A stretch of 64,000 nt of DNA from contig CM060731.1 of the NCBI GenBank assembly GCA_030704615.1, positions 51,274,001 to 51,338,000 on the forward strand, written 5' to 3'. Under the pieces are notes generated by a model. The model was given only the letters and a program-made list of their open reading frames with translations. It did no database searches and was not told where the DNA came from. Shown here one piece after another: positions 48,967 to 60,270 of the stretch; the first letter of the stretch is position 1; the number at the start of each line of letters is the position of its first letter. Made by a program: the position numbers and the translations under genes. The DNA comes from Takakia lepidozioides. Lineage: Eukaryota; Streptophyta; Takakiopsida; Takakiales; Takakiaceae.

Positions 48967-49004
48967 CCGTCAGCGTCAGGTTTGACGTGACCTGACGCTG
49001 ACGG
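48967..49004. repeat. Perfect 15-bp inverted repeat
   Basis: CCGTCAGCGTCAGGT at 48,967 and its exact complement ACCTGACGCTGACGG at 48,990 flank an 8-base centre. It lies just before copia coding sequence. It could be a hairpin or the remains of a transposon terminus. Confidence 0.9.
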
Positions 49005-49029
49005 ATGGACATGACACTAATAACCGGGA

Positions 49030-50320
49030 ACCATCCGGTCCATTGTTGTTTTGGCAGCACACTCAGGATGGGTAATTTTTCATCTTGATATCGATACGGC
49101 GTTCTTGAATGGAGAACTCAAGGAGGAAATCTTCATAAAACAACCGGAGGGATTTCAAGAGCCTGGGAATGAAACTAAGGTGTGTAAGCTGCTTAAAGCT
49201 CTCTATAGCTTAAAACAAGCTCCCAGGGACTGATATGCCAAGATAGACGCATTCCTTAAGTCACAGGCTCTCGACAGGTTTCATGCAGATTTTAACCTCT
49301 ATTTTCTCAAGGAAAATGGGCTGATAGTGTTATTAATCCTCTATGTCGACAATCTACTTCTAACAGGCAGCCATACAACGAAGATAACCTGGCTACGGGA
49401 CCAACTCAAGCTTCAGTATGACATGACTGATCTTGGCTTGATTCAACTTTACCTTGCAACCGAGTTCATTCATCTCGATGAAGGCATCATGATCACTCAG
49501 AGGGGGCATGTCAGACAAATGCTTGAGAAATTTGGTTTCTCAAACTGCAATCCTCACTCTGTGCCTATGATTGAAAATTTAAAGTTAACGTTGGACATGG
49601 GCACACCTCCCTCTAATGCGACTGAGTATCGAAGGAAAGTGGGCAAGTTGGTTTATCTCATGACACTAGACCTGATTTGGTGTTCCCTGTGGGAGTGGTG
49701 AGTCGGTACTTGGAAATCCCACAGGCCTCTCACATGGATGCGGTGGATCATATCATGAGATATGTAGCAGGCACAGTGGACTATGGGATACTCTACTGAA
49801 AAGGAGAAAGCACTGTACTGAATGGACATACTGATGCAGATTGGGCAGGGGAAAGTGATAACAGACATTCAACCTCCGGTTATGTTTTCAGAATGGGGGA
49901 AAGTGTTGTGACTTGGAGTTTGAAGAAGCAGCAGCCAACTGTGGCACTTTCTTCGACCGGGGCTGAATATCGCGCATTAACATAATGAGCTAAAGAAACT
50001 GCTTGGCTTCGACGTCTTTATGGTGAGTTGGGAATTCTTGATAAAGGACCAACTTTGATTAAGTGTGATAATCAAAGCAGTGCCAAGATTGTAAGGAATC
50101 ATGTGTTTCATGCGCGCACAAAGCACATTGAGGTGCACTATCACTATATTCGTGAGAAGGTAGAGAGTGGAGAGGTTGATCTAGTTCATGTGTCAACTCA
50201 AGATCAGATTGCAGACTTGATGACAAAGCCACTTGGAAGGATAAAGTTTGAAAATTTTAGATCAGCTTTGGGAGTGTGCAGCCTTGCAGATGTCAAGAAG
50301 AAGACAAAAATAGAGTAGGT
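49030..50320 (+). mobile_element. Ty1/copia pol 3' part (RT and RNase H)
   Basis: Reading starts in RT with HLDIDTAFLNGELKEEIFIKQ and LLKALYSLKQAPRD. It continues through LLILYVDNLLLTG (catalytic xVD motif, YVDN instead of YVDD), DLGLIQLYLATEF, ATEYRRKVGKLVYL, then RNase H (HTDADWAGESDNRHSTSGYVF, SSTGAEYRALT, CDNQSSAKIVRN) to the end (HIEVHYHYIREKV ... IADLMTKPL). Stops include QAPRD-TGA-YAKID and LY-TGA-KGES, both at likely Trp codons, plus a frameshift near 49,675. The 5' side is missing. A PPT and LTR start follow, so this is the true 3' end of the element. Confidence 0.9.
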
Positions 50321-50400
50321 GAATTCATTCTTGAGTCCGGTCTAGCAACCCAGGTTGCTTCGGCATTCCTTCATGCATATCCTCTTGCTGGCTTTTTGAG

Positions 50401-50413
50401 AACTGAGAGGGGG
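50401..50413 (+). other. Copia polypurine tract
   Basis: AACTGAGAGGGGG immediately precedes TGTTGATTTACC, the usual copia LTR start. It lies about 85 bases after the pol stop. Confidence 0.75.
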
Positions 50414-50800
50414 TGTTGATTTACCTTTACCATGGCAGCTCTCAGCCTAGCCATCAGGTATTAAACACCGTTAGAAGTAGGTGAATTACGTAACTAATTT
50501 AGGCTGTTGGTTGGTAGATTCCTATTTTCATGGCTTTCACCACCGCCTCTTGGTGAGGGTTTGTAGGAGGTTTGATAATTAGGCGTTGACTTTTAGCTTG
50601 ATAAATAGTGCACACTCAGGTATGTTTTATATTCCGGTTTTATGGTCCTGCGAAGTAAAGCATTGGCTCAGTATGTTTAACAGTACCAATTGTTGCCTAA
50701 TCCGAAGTGAATCCTTCATGATCAATCCTAAGCGCTGGCTCCCTACAAACTGTCGTACGATCCCACTGTTTGTGTTTGGCACCTTGACCTAGCATTGTCA
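50414..50800 (+). repeat. Copia 3' LTR (right end uncertain)
   Basis: Starts TGTTGATTTACC after the polypurine tract. The CA end could not be fixed because the 5' LTR is absent; the given end is approximate. Confidence 0.5.
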
Positions 50801-52259
50801 AATATCTAGTTTAAACACAACAACCTTACAACGATTGGATTGGAGCAGCATCCAAACTCGGGTTTTCTCAACTCTCACACAGCAGGGTTAATGGCAATGA
50901 TCCTTCATGGATTGATTGCAAACTGAGTAGGTGGAAACATGCCTCCCTCTACAGCAGATTTGCATGGAAGAAGTTCCCCTCTACAGCATGTGCTAGGAAA
51001 TTTGGAGTACTCACTCCAAAAAAATGATGATCTTGAGTCAAGGGCAATACCTGCTATTTGCAAAACTCGAGCAGCGAAGCTGAAAAGTAAATCCACCCCG
51101 TCCTGGGTCCTTGGGCCCCACCGTACTCTGGCAGCCTCGTCCCCTACCCCCTACTTGGTAGCACTCTATATACACTCTCCTCGTGCAGCAGCCCCAAGTT
51201 CTTGGGCCCATCGTGGCCCCATCGTACTCTGCCACCCTCGCCTCGACGTGTCTTCTCGTATGTTCTACAAGCATGCCGCCATCCTCCTTCATGAATTCTC
51301 TAGAACTTTCACGCGACCCCCCCCCCCCCCCCCCACCCCTTTTCTTTTCCACACTTCCTTGTACACCTGCCCTCGCCATTCATCCATTCCTACAGGTCAG
51401 CCCTCCCTCGCTATTGGCCGGTCCAATCCGTTTCATTTTTTCCGACTTTCAGGAACAGCCTTGAGAAGATTTTAGACTCTTATTTATTTATTTGTTATGC
51501 ACGCATGCCATGTCTAGAAGACCCGCTACAGAACGTACTCTAAGAGCATCTCCACGGTGAGCACAGCCCATCAAACGCTATGCCAAGCATTAGATGGGGC
51601 CCTGGAGTTGAATGCGAGGGACCCGGTTCCGCCAGCGTGGACCCCCCCCCCCCCCCAACCCCACCCCGCACCCACCCCCCACTCCAACACCCGCACACCG
51701 CGTGACACACCCTCCCGCGCCTCATGTTCCCGCTTCCAGGACATGAGACGTGCCCTCTCCGCATTCCCATCCCTCCTCCCATCCTGCCCTCATGCATGGC
51801 ATCGCCCTCCATCCCCCATGCATGCCTTCATCCTCCCCATGCTACATGGCATCCCAAGCATACATCATGCCATCTTTCAATGTACGATAAATGTCCAAGA
51901 CGTCATAAAAAATGAATTTTTTGGCAACCTTCGTTTTCCAAAGGTCCATCACTCGGATGGGGTCAACCATTATCTGTCCAGTCATGTAGTCATTCCACTT
52001 GGTCGGTGACCATGGTGAATTACAACATCCCTCCGTATCTTTCAATAAAAAAAAGGCCATATCATACTGGCTGTCATTATACCGGGTGAGTGTTCTCATT
52101 TCATGCTTATTATTACTTTGGATTTTACATTAATCTTCTTCTCTTTGGCGCAATTCCAATGGAAGATTGATGAGTGATGTAATCATGTAGTAAGATATGT
52201 CATTCATTATGAAGTATAATTAGCATAGTGGAGCATTGAGACAATTAATGGTGTGAATG
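50801..52259. other. No gene recognised; poly-C tracts
   Basis: C-rich low-complexity DNA with an 18-base C run (51,317-51,334) and a 15-base C run (51,642-51,656). A palindrome of the ACCTTCG family (51,926-51,945) lies near the CACTA start. A short minus-strand frame (51,842-52,099) has ordinary-looking composition but no recognised domain. Confidence 0.35.
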
Positions 52260-54775
52260 TCTCATAGGGAAAGAACAAGTGAAAGACATGAACACGTACT
52301 TGCGATCTATAATTGATGAACTGAAGGAGCTATGGAGGGGGGTCCCGGCATTGGATGCTTCACTTGACCCTATGGCCGGACAATCTTTTCAGATGAGAGG
52401 CATCTTGTTTTGGACAATGCATGATTATCCAGGTATATTATGTTCCCTATGATAAACCCGCGTACATTTACCTGTCAAGGGATATTGATGAGGATTGGGA
52501 TTGATTGAAGTAGCGGCGACAGTCTTCTGCACCGTAGAGGGGTAGATGCACATGGAAACTTTTTGTCTTTCCTAATGTGGCGGAATGTCTACATGACTTA
52601 CTGTTTGCTCGGGGTTGAGCAGTAAAGGGTACCACGCATGTCTGCATTGTGGCGATGAACTTGATGCACAAAGCTCCAGCAATCTTCGCAAGATGGTGTA
52701 TCCCAACTACCGCAAGTTTCTTCCTATGAGCCATCATTGGAGAAGAAGAGACAAACACTTATTTGATGGCAAAGTGGAGTTACGTCCCCCACCTGTGACA
52801 CCATCCGGGCACTTTTGGGAAGACCGATGGAAGAAGGCCCATCCGGAGGGATCCGGTGAAGTGGAGGTGCCCGGCATGAAGCGGCTTTCAATCTTCTACG
52901 AGTTGCCATATTGGGCGGTACATATTCCACAAAAACACCATCAATATTGCTATGCATGCATGTGATATTGCATGTTTTGTATTATTTCTATTGTCACTTT
53001 CACGACAAAATAGACGTGTAAGAATTTGTGGGTGGGGATATATGTAGGACCTGAAGATTCGTCATCTTCTAGATCCCATACATATTGAGAAGAATGTTTG
53101 CTCGTCCCTTTTTCGTGTTCTTCATGGCACACTGGCAAAGAAGGGTGTGGTTGCGAAAGGAGATTCTCTCGGTGTTAGAAAGGAACTTGAGGAGCAGGAT
53201 CGCATGCCCCATCTATGAGTTGAAGAAAATGGTGTGGACCCAAAGGGTTTTGTACGGTGGAAGTATAGGCGTACACCTTGGCAATGGACAAAGGAGGAAT
53301 ACAAGAAAGTGATAGCCACCATAGGAGCTGTCCGAACACCAACTGGTTATGGGTCCTCCCTCCGTATGAAGTTCAACGAAGACGGGGTCCATGGTTTGAA
53401 GTCTCATGACTACCACAATCTATTGCACCATTGCAGTACGTGGGACATTGACTCTCGTCGCGAGACAGTCTATAGATTGGGAGCATTGTTCCGGTGGATT
53501 TGCTCCAAAGAGCTAGAGGAAGCGGACTTTCCACGAATGAAGAAGGAGGCGGCGGTGGTCATGTGTATGTTGGAGATGCACCTTCCTCCCTCCTTCTTTG
53601 ACATCCAAGTGCACTTGGTAGTGCACTTAGTGGAAGAGGCTTCGATTGCCGGCCCCGTTCATTCTCGATGGATGTACTACCTTGAGCGATACATGAAGAC
53701 TTTGAAAGCACATGTAAGACAAATGGCACACCCGAAGGGTAGCATGGCGGAGGGGTATATATTGTAAGAGGCTATGTTCTATTGCATGGAGTACTTGGCA
53801 AGGGTGGATAAGGAAGCCCCTCCGATGTGGAAGGAAGATGAGGGTGTACGAACCAAGGACATTGTTTGGCCCAAAAATTCAAAGAGGGTAAAATTACCCA
53901 TCATGGTGATTAACCAAGTGCATGAGTCCATACTGAAGAACACCCCATCCATACATGAGTGGGAGGCAAGATACAATAACCTTGTTCAGCAACGACAGGA
54001 GGAGACGGTTGCGTGGAGGCGGAACCATGCAAGGGCGGCGACTACACGCGCTCCGCGAGCAAGGGGCCGGCGTAGGAATGTGCCTTCACAAGAATTGCCC
54101 ATGGAATTGCAGCCTCTAAGTTCATTCCGCCATTGACTTCAGACTGAAGTAAAGGATAGCATTGCGAAAGGTGAGGTGGTTTCAGATTTGGTGCAAGACA
54201 TTGCAAGGGGCCCCTCTCAATTTGCGACCTCATACACGGCGGTTTGGGTTCATGGTCGTCATTTCCGCATTCGTGCTCTTGACATGAAGCGCAAAACAAC
54301 ATTTAATTCTGGCTTGTGTGCCTCATATTGGCAAGACTCCGTGTGGGGCAGGGAAGATACACGACCTACCATGAGCACACTCAACTACTTTGGAGAGCTT
54401 GAGAGCATACTCCAACTTCAGTATACAAGGCACCAGCCTCTTATCTTCAAGGCAAGGTGGTTCCAGCCACATCTTGTGGGGCCATCCGCAACAATAGTGG
54501 AAGACGAGTGTGGTTTCATGCGCGTCAATTCAGATAGGCTCGAGTCTACTTATCGTCCTTTCGATGAGCTTTTTTCATGGCCTTCAGACATGGAGCAAGT
54601 TTTCTTCTCCGGATCAGGAAATTGGAAGGTGGTTGTGCATGCTCAGCCAAGAGGAAGACGTATCTATCATGGTCGGGGATCTACATGGGGCGAGGCAAAT
54701 GCGGAGGAGGAAGAGACTGGTCATGATGACGCTGATGTTGGCCGAGGTTGGATAAGGGGGGGTACAAGAGAATGA
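52260..54775 (+). mobile_element. CACTA (En/Spm) tnp2 transposase, C-terminal two thirds
   Basis: Plus-strand exons follow tnp2 order. The first is IDELKELWRGVPALDAS to FWTMHDYPG (ends at a GT near 52,432). The second starts near 52,624: GYHACLHCGDEL, RKFLPMSHHWRRRDK, LFDGKVELRPPP, ending ELPYWA|GTACAT. After an intron ending at about 53,048 come DLKIRHLLDPIHIEKNVC, LKSHDYHNLLHHC, then the DUF4218-like part (VHLVVHLVEEASIAGPVHSR, WMYYLERYMKTLK). A DUF4216-like end follows (YTAVWVHGRHFRI, YFGELESILQLQY, VFFSGSGNWKVVVH). Splicing gives an in-frame join at PYWA-DLKI. Nonsense codons lie at about 53,209 (TGA, probable Trp) and 53,765 (TAA). The first half of tnp2 is missing. Otherwise this copy is relatively well kept. 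Confidence 0.88.
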
Positions 54776-54866
54776 TGACGCCCCGGAGAGAGAAGACTCC
54801 GGCCGAAGCCGGCGTAACTAAGAGTCACTTCACTTTTCGGCTACTGCCCCCTTTCGAGGGTGGGCC

Positions 54867-54883
54867 ATATATATATATATATA
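54867..54883. repeat. (AT)n tract at the LINE 3' end
   Basis: Seventeen bases of alternating A and T immediately follow the end of LINE similarity on the minus strand. Some LINEs end in short microsatellite tails, so this may mark the 3' terminus. Confidence 0.6.
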
Positions 54884-54936
54884 ACTAAAGAGAGAGTGTC
54901 CTGAGGGACACCAGGTAGCCAAGGGGGATGGAGGGC

Positions 54937-55743
54937 CTATGGCCCCCGATGCGCATTAGAAGAACCAGACTCGAGTTGGCGTTTGTTGGTGATGATAGCT
55001 GTGAGGTGGATTTCCTTGAAGCATTTATGGATGGGGGGGTGGGGAATTTTGAAGTTATTATGTATATCATTGATGCTGGTGTTGTGGATGCCGCCCCTTG
55101 TTCCGGCAGTGACAACGGTGAGTGGGCATGTTGCCCAACCCTGCCGTCGAATTGCCAAGATGAGGGGGGCATATTTTTGTCGTTTCTCGAGGATGGAGTC
55201 GCTAGGGTACCTATCGTGGCAAAATGTAAATTCGATGAAATGGACGGTAAATTGTGGGGACGGGGAGGCAGGTGTTGGGGCAGTAGTGGGTAGTCCTTGG
55301 ATAATAAGTATGTCTGGGCAAAGTCTAGCTGGGCAGGAGCATGGTGATCGGGTACATGTGCATGGTAGCAACCATGGCGGTACAGTGCGGTCTGGTGGTC
55401 TTCTCTGGTAAGTACCAGCATTAATGAGCGTGAACCAACGTGTCTCAGCACGTTTTGAGAAGAGTTTATGCAGGTGCCATATTGCGTGGTTGTGTTGGGT
55501 AATATGTAGGCCGTGAATAATCGGGTGTGTGCATCGGCTAAGGAGGTGAGGCCAGGTATCCCGTTCGTGATGTGTTGTTGAGCACAGGGGGCAGCATGGT
55601 GATGGGTAGAGTCGTGGCCAGAAAATATGTTTACGTTGATGACCCATGTACTGTGCGTATCTGAACTTGAGTGTTTGACGGATTTGCGCATCAGTGGTAG
55701 CTTTGGTTTGCCAGAAGTGGTTTGAGAGTTTGTGGTGCAACAC
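54937..55743 (-). pseudogene. LINE CCHC knuckle and restriction-like endonuclease (RLE)
   Basis: An open frame of 268 codons. CPLC ... H-x4-C (residues 51-71) is a CCHC zinc knuckle of the type that precedes R2 endonucleases. It is followed by an RHN-like QHNHAIWHL, PDILIIQG (143-150, the PD of PD-(D/E)xK) and HFIEFTFCHDR (about 168-178, second acidic residue). EKRQKYAPL follows, where R2-type nucleases have a conserved K..KY helix. In R2 elements this nuclease nicks the target so that RT can prime. A Pro/Thr/Ser insertion separates the PD and E motifs. The active-site lysine is not obvious, which is normal for R2-like enzymes. Confidence in RLE rests on motif order, not on a search. Confidence 0.7.
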
Positions 55744-55959
55744 TTTGGATTTGGTCCATTTTTGAATATGGACCTTTGTATGGCTAATTGAGTCAGCAGC
55801 TTGTTTATTGGCTTCACAGGTGAGAGTGGCTAAGAGATTACGTATTGGTCGGGGTGCAGGGGGGTCTGGGACGGGGTGAATAAACCAGAATGGGTGAGTG
55901 TGGGCAATGTGGATAGGGTCATCCGTGGGGTAGACTTTGGGCTTAGTGGTGCCAAGTTG

Positions 55960-56575
55960 GGCGAGTAGATCCGCTTCCTCATTACCTTGGATGCCAGTGT
56001 GGGAGCGGACTTTGAGGAATTGGATTGGGTGTCTTATAGTTATAGCAGTGTTAACAATGGCTGTAATGAGATTGCGATCAGGATTATGATGATGGGAAGA
56101 AGGACGGGATATATGCGGATCAGAAATAGGGAGGTGAGGTTGTCTGTGAAGATGAAGTATGGGGGCGGGAAGGAGTCTAGTAGGAGGAGGGCATCATATA
56201 TGGCCATCAGTTCGGCCCTTAGGATGGTAGCCGGACCTGGTAGCCGGAGGGCGACCCCTTGCCTTGTTCCTGCATGATAAATACCATAGCCCGCATCGGG
56301 TTGGGTGAGGGAACCGTCAGTGTAGTGCGAGTTGATGAGGGGATATTTGCCTGATATTTGGGGGTAATGTTTTGTTGATAAATTAGGGGGATTGGGGGAG
56401 GGGGTAGTGTGGGTGTAATCTGGTGGGGGCGTGGAACCGTTATGCTCCAGGCTTTGTTTGGTTTGGTCCGAGAGAGGGTGACGGGTGTTGTGGTGTAGGG
56501 GAGGTGAGGTGGGTGATGGATGGTAGCTTTTAATTTATGTTTGATAGTGAGTAGTAACTGTTCTAGCTGTTGCAT
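55960..56575 (-). pseudogene. LINE RNase H domain
   Basis: The four acidic positions are visible in order across two frames: HYTDGSLTQPDAGYGI (about 56.32 kb), ILRAELMAIYDAL, FIFTDNLTSLF, and HTGIQGNEEADLLAQLG (about 55.97 kb). Spacing fits an RNase HI domain that removes RNA from the RNA-DNA hybrid. It lies between the chromodomain-bearing segment and the CCHC/RLE end. Confidence 0.8.
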
Positions 56576-56608
56576 GAAGGGGGTCGGGACGTTTGTGTGG
56601 AGGGGGTG

Positions 56609-57937
56609 CTATACCTGTAAGATAAGGGTTAGTGTTGGTTCCTTCTGGTTGAGGTATTTGGGGAGAGGGGGTGTGTGGACATATTTAAGCTGGTTTGGGT
56701 CTATTGTAGCAAGTAGGTTGACTTCTGGCGGGAGACGTAGCAGGGGGTGAGAGGGGCAAGTGGCGTTTTGTTGTGTGAGGATGAGGATGGTGGAAGTGGA
56801 AGGGGATGAGTGCGTTGCTAATTTTGCCCATTTAAGAGCTTCGTATGTGAGGGGACCGGGGAGGGGGGGGGGTGGGCAAAGCCCTGGTCTATCCAGGTGT
56901 GCTGGGTAGCGTTGCCTATGGCTCCAAAGACACAGTCCCGGTGGTGTGGACTGGAAAATGTAAGGAGGTCCATATGGCATGTCAGTGGGCTTGAGTAGTA
57001 TGAATGAGTGAGCTGGAATGTGCTGATAAGTAAGGTGAGAATATCTTGGTGCAGGACTTGGTGCGCGCATGCTGCTCCTAGTTTGTTGAGGGATATTGGT
57101 TTCTTGGGGGGGGGGGGTGTCTTTAAGGTAGCGGTCAACTAGCCAGTATAGCTCGGTAGCGAAGTCTTGTTTCGGGGGTTGAAGAATTTGCGGGTGTGTG
57201 TTTATGGCGGAGTATCTTTCCCAGAGCCATTTTAGCCTATTGTTAGGGATGAGTCCAATGAAGTGGTCATGTTGGGTGTAGATATGGGAAAGGCAAGGGC
57301 TCATATGGATGAATGGGTGATCATGTTTGATATCTTTGTCCGGGTTACATTTAGTTATATCGATGTGCACATTAGGGGCATCAATTGGATTGTGGATATA
57401 TCGGTTGTCTATAGGTTGGGTGGGGGTAGTGTGTTGTTGATGGATGTGTGCTAAGTAGTCGGTGTTTGTCCGTTTATGAAAGGTGGTGAGAAGGGCAAGG
57501 TTATGATCGGGATCACATTCGTGTTGTAGTCCGAGCAGATCATTCTCGGTCTGCCATGTGTTGTCGTCTGAGGAGTAGCCAGCCCATTTGTAGTGATAGT
57601 ATGTATCAACGGAGGTGGCACCAAAGGCGTCAATTGATGTTTGGGTCTTAATTCCCAGTATAGCTTCAATGACGTAGGCATCAGGGTTATCGGAGTTGTG
57701 TGGGGGGGTTACTACGGGAGTAGTTTGAGGGTGGGTACGGGTGTCTGGTGGATTAGGTACTTGACTTGGGGTTTGAAGTGGGTCGTTGCTAGGTTCATCA
57801 TGTTGTGGGGTAAATGGCTGAGATGGAGGGTTGGATTTGGTGGAATATGTTGTTCTGAGTGTGTGGTAGATGGAGGCGGCTGGAGTAGATCGGTACTGAG
57901 GGAGTAGGTCCTGAACCGTATGGGGGTGGTAAGACAT
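56609..57937 (-). pseudogene. LINE segment with chromodomain
   Basis: A 442-codon open frame. Residues 87-138 form a chromodomain: AYVIEAILGIK (first strand, aromatic Y), an insertion, then YYHYKWAGYSSDDNTWQTEN and DLL. The KWxGY....NTW core and aromatic cage positions (Y88, W118, Y121) are conserved. Chromodomains bind methylated histone H3 tails and, in chromoviral gypsy integrases, direct insertion to heterochromatin. Here the domain lies after the LINE thumb and before RNase H. The rest of the frame is Pro/Thr/His-rich without recognised domain. A frameshift separates it from the thumb segment upstream. Confidence 0.75.
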
Positions 57938-57949
57938 GGAAGGTCACAT

Positions 57950-58776
57950 TGGAGAGTACAGACTGTTGATGGGTGACAGAAGAGGGTACGGAGGTGGTGT
58001 AAGTAACGGCTGGTTTTGGACGTGGCTCGGGAGAATTTAAGGGTGAATTCACTTGGTTTTAAAAGCCGGTGGCCTGTGGCAGTGGTAAGTTGGGTAAGGG
58101 TGGTGATGCAGTGCTCTTTGAAGTAAGTGAGGATAGGGATTTTTTGCTTTGGGTGGGAGATGTTGAACTGTGATAGGAAAGGGCTGGTAAGCCATGCTTG
58201 TTCTAGTGGTGATGAGGTGTTAGGGTAGTCTGGCAAGTCGGTCTATAAGCTAATTTTCATTTGATGTAGGATGAGAAGTGTGCGCGCAGTGGGAGAGTGG
58301 AGGCATGCTTGTGGATGTAGCGATGATAGCGAATATAGGCCATTGTATCTGAGGGCAAGGAATTTAAGGAGACCCTGGTAGATGATACCAAGCCGTCCTG
58401 GGTCGTTTAGTGCTTCTTTGAGTTGTGTAGTACGAGCATATGAAATAATAAGTGGGCTAGAGCCTACTCCGTAATGGTCAGTTGGGAGTTGTGTGAGGGC
58501 ATTAGGGGTACTAGTTGGTAAGCCACATACACGTTTAGTGAGCTGAAGGCATGATTCGTAAAGGTCAAGTGTGAATAGGTCGAGAATACGGTCTGTTGGG
58601 GATCCTCTGTTGTCTAAGGAGAAGCCGTCTATATCGTGCCATGGGTAGTGTCTAGCTTTGCACATGCAATTGTCATTGTGGAGATTGGGATGCAGGCAGT
58701 TCGTAACGGTGGGTGTGTATGTGGAGGATGCTTGTGACCATATTTCATGGTTAATGTCTGTAGGGTTGGTGAGCAA
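57950..58776 (-). pseudogene. LINE pre-RT linker joined to post-RT thumb (RT palm missing)
   Basis: The upstream part (PTDINHEIWSQASS, HYPWHDIDGFSLDNRG) is the kind of linker that precedes a LINE RT. About 20 residues later the frame reads KRVCGLPTSTPNALTQLP and ALNDPGRLGIIYQGLL, which belongs after the palm and thumb. None of the RT motifs (NYRPI, FKNAF, YADD) lies between. The deletion junction is near 58,555-58,595. The post-RT reading then continues after a stop near 58,243. Confidence 0.7.
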
Positions 58777-59396
58777 GTGGTCGTGTCGGTGTTTGAAACA
58801 GTCGATGGGCGGGTTTAGGGCCGGGTTAAAGATGGCTTTGTGCGTTTTTTTGGGATTGTCATGCAGTAATTGATTGAAGGAGGAAACAATTTTTTTGTGA
58901 TTGTCGGCAGCTTTTTGTTTGGTGATATTGTAAGCTTCTTTTTTAGCATCTCTTCCAATTTTGGAGAGAGTAGCGATCTAGTCCGAAATACTATGAGGGT
59001 TATCAGGTGGGGGCATGAGTGTTTGGCATGTTGTTAAGGTATTTAGGCTTAGGATGCGAGGGTCAGTTTTCCAGTTATTTCCTGGGTGTATGTGGGAAGT
59101 AGTGGGTATGATAGTAAGGGCGCGTCTAATTGTGTGATATGTGTTAAGATGCTGCTTCCAGGCACGTTTTTGTATATGAGTAAGGTAGCCCCCATTTTGT
59201 TTTGAGCGTGTAGTTTGTGGAATCTCTTTGGAGGCGGAGCAGGTGGCGATGACGCTTTTGGTCATTTCTTCCATTAAAGTTCTGAGTGTTTTTTCAGAGG
59301 CCAGCCAGGTTTCATCAGAGGAATGCCTCAGGTTATCCTCTATGAGTATGTCTGATAATTGAAGTGTTAGATGTGTGGATATGGGATGAAAGTGTG

Positions 59397-60270
59397 TCAG
59401 AAAGGCGGATATGTTACGTTGGGGGAGTGGATATAAGATTCTAGATTGAGCGGGGGGACTTGTACTTGTGGAATGGGTCTGAAGGGGATGAGGGACGGTG
59501 GAAAGGCTATAGTGACAGGATAATGGTCCGAGTTGCATAAGCTGTTAATATGAACATGGCTGGTAAGGTATGCAGGAATCTCATTATGTGTTTTGAGGTA
59601 AAAACCGTCCAGGAGGCTTAAGGATGAGTAGTTGAGTCCCCCTTGCCGAGAATAGTGATGGTCGGCTGGTATGTATCGGAGATGATGTGATTGGGTGAAT
59701 TGTGCCCATTCTTGGTCTATTGCGGAGGGGGGTTTATGTGTGCCGTTATGTGTGTGGCCCTGCAGGGCAATGTCCCTATTGAAGTCACCTGCTAGAATGT
59801 AGTGTTGGGTGTGGCTTGAAGGTTGGGTCAGTGTGTTGGAAATGGTAAGTAAGATATCAGGGAGTAGAGGTAGATCATCAGTGTGTGAGGGCATATATAA
59901 ATGTGTGAGGGTAATGGGGGAGAGTGCGGGTAAGTGTATTTTTGATGATTTGGAGATGTGAGCGGAGGGGGAGAGCAACGGGTATTTTGACCGTGGTGCT
60001 TGGGGAGTGATGCGTGCGGAGGGTGCCGAAAGCGACACCACCACGGGTGGTATGATATGGCACGGAGCGTCTAGTAAGGCATTGTGGGGCTGTGAATGAA
60101 TTGCCATATAGCATGTAGTAGGCAGGTAGGAGTTTATTGATATAAGAGCTATTGGGGTTGTGTATATTTCTTGTAGAAGAATGATGTGTGGGGCTGCAGA
60201 TTCTGTGAGATGGATTAGGCTTTGAATACTGGTGGCTAGTGATCCTACATTCCAGGTTGTTATGTTGAGT
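59397..60270 (-). pseudogene. LINE AP-type endonuclease (APE)
   Basis: The segment starts NITTWNVGS, then HIILLQEIY (catalytic Glu region), a frame-shifted TRGGVAFG, LTHLYMP, LAGDFNRDI, LLDGFYL and finally SDHYPVTI. These are the N-terminal to C-terminal signatures of the exonuclease-endonuclease-phosphatase fold in LINEs (WN, QE, GDFN, SDH). The enzyme nicks target DNA to start target-primed reverse transcription. A frameshift near 60.08 kb breaks the frame in the middle. Confidence 0.85.

Noticed and set aside
51317-51656. Poly-C tracts as G-quadruplex or regulatory sites
   Set aside because: Plain homopolymer runs in low-complexity DNA, often unreliable in assemblies. No context supports a function.
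53085-53312. Frame overlapping the CACTA transposase
   Set aside because: It is a shadow of the true tnp2 frame, which carries DPIHIEKNVC and continues with one in-frame TGA.
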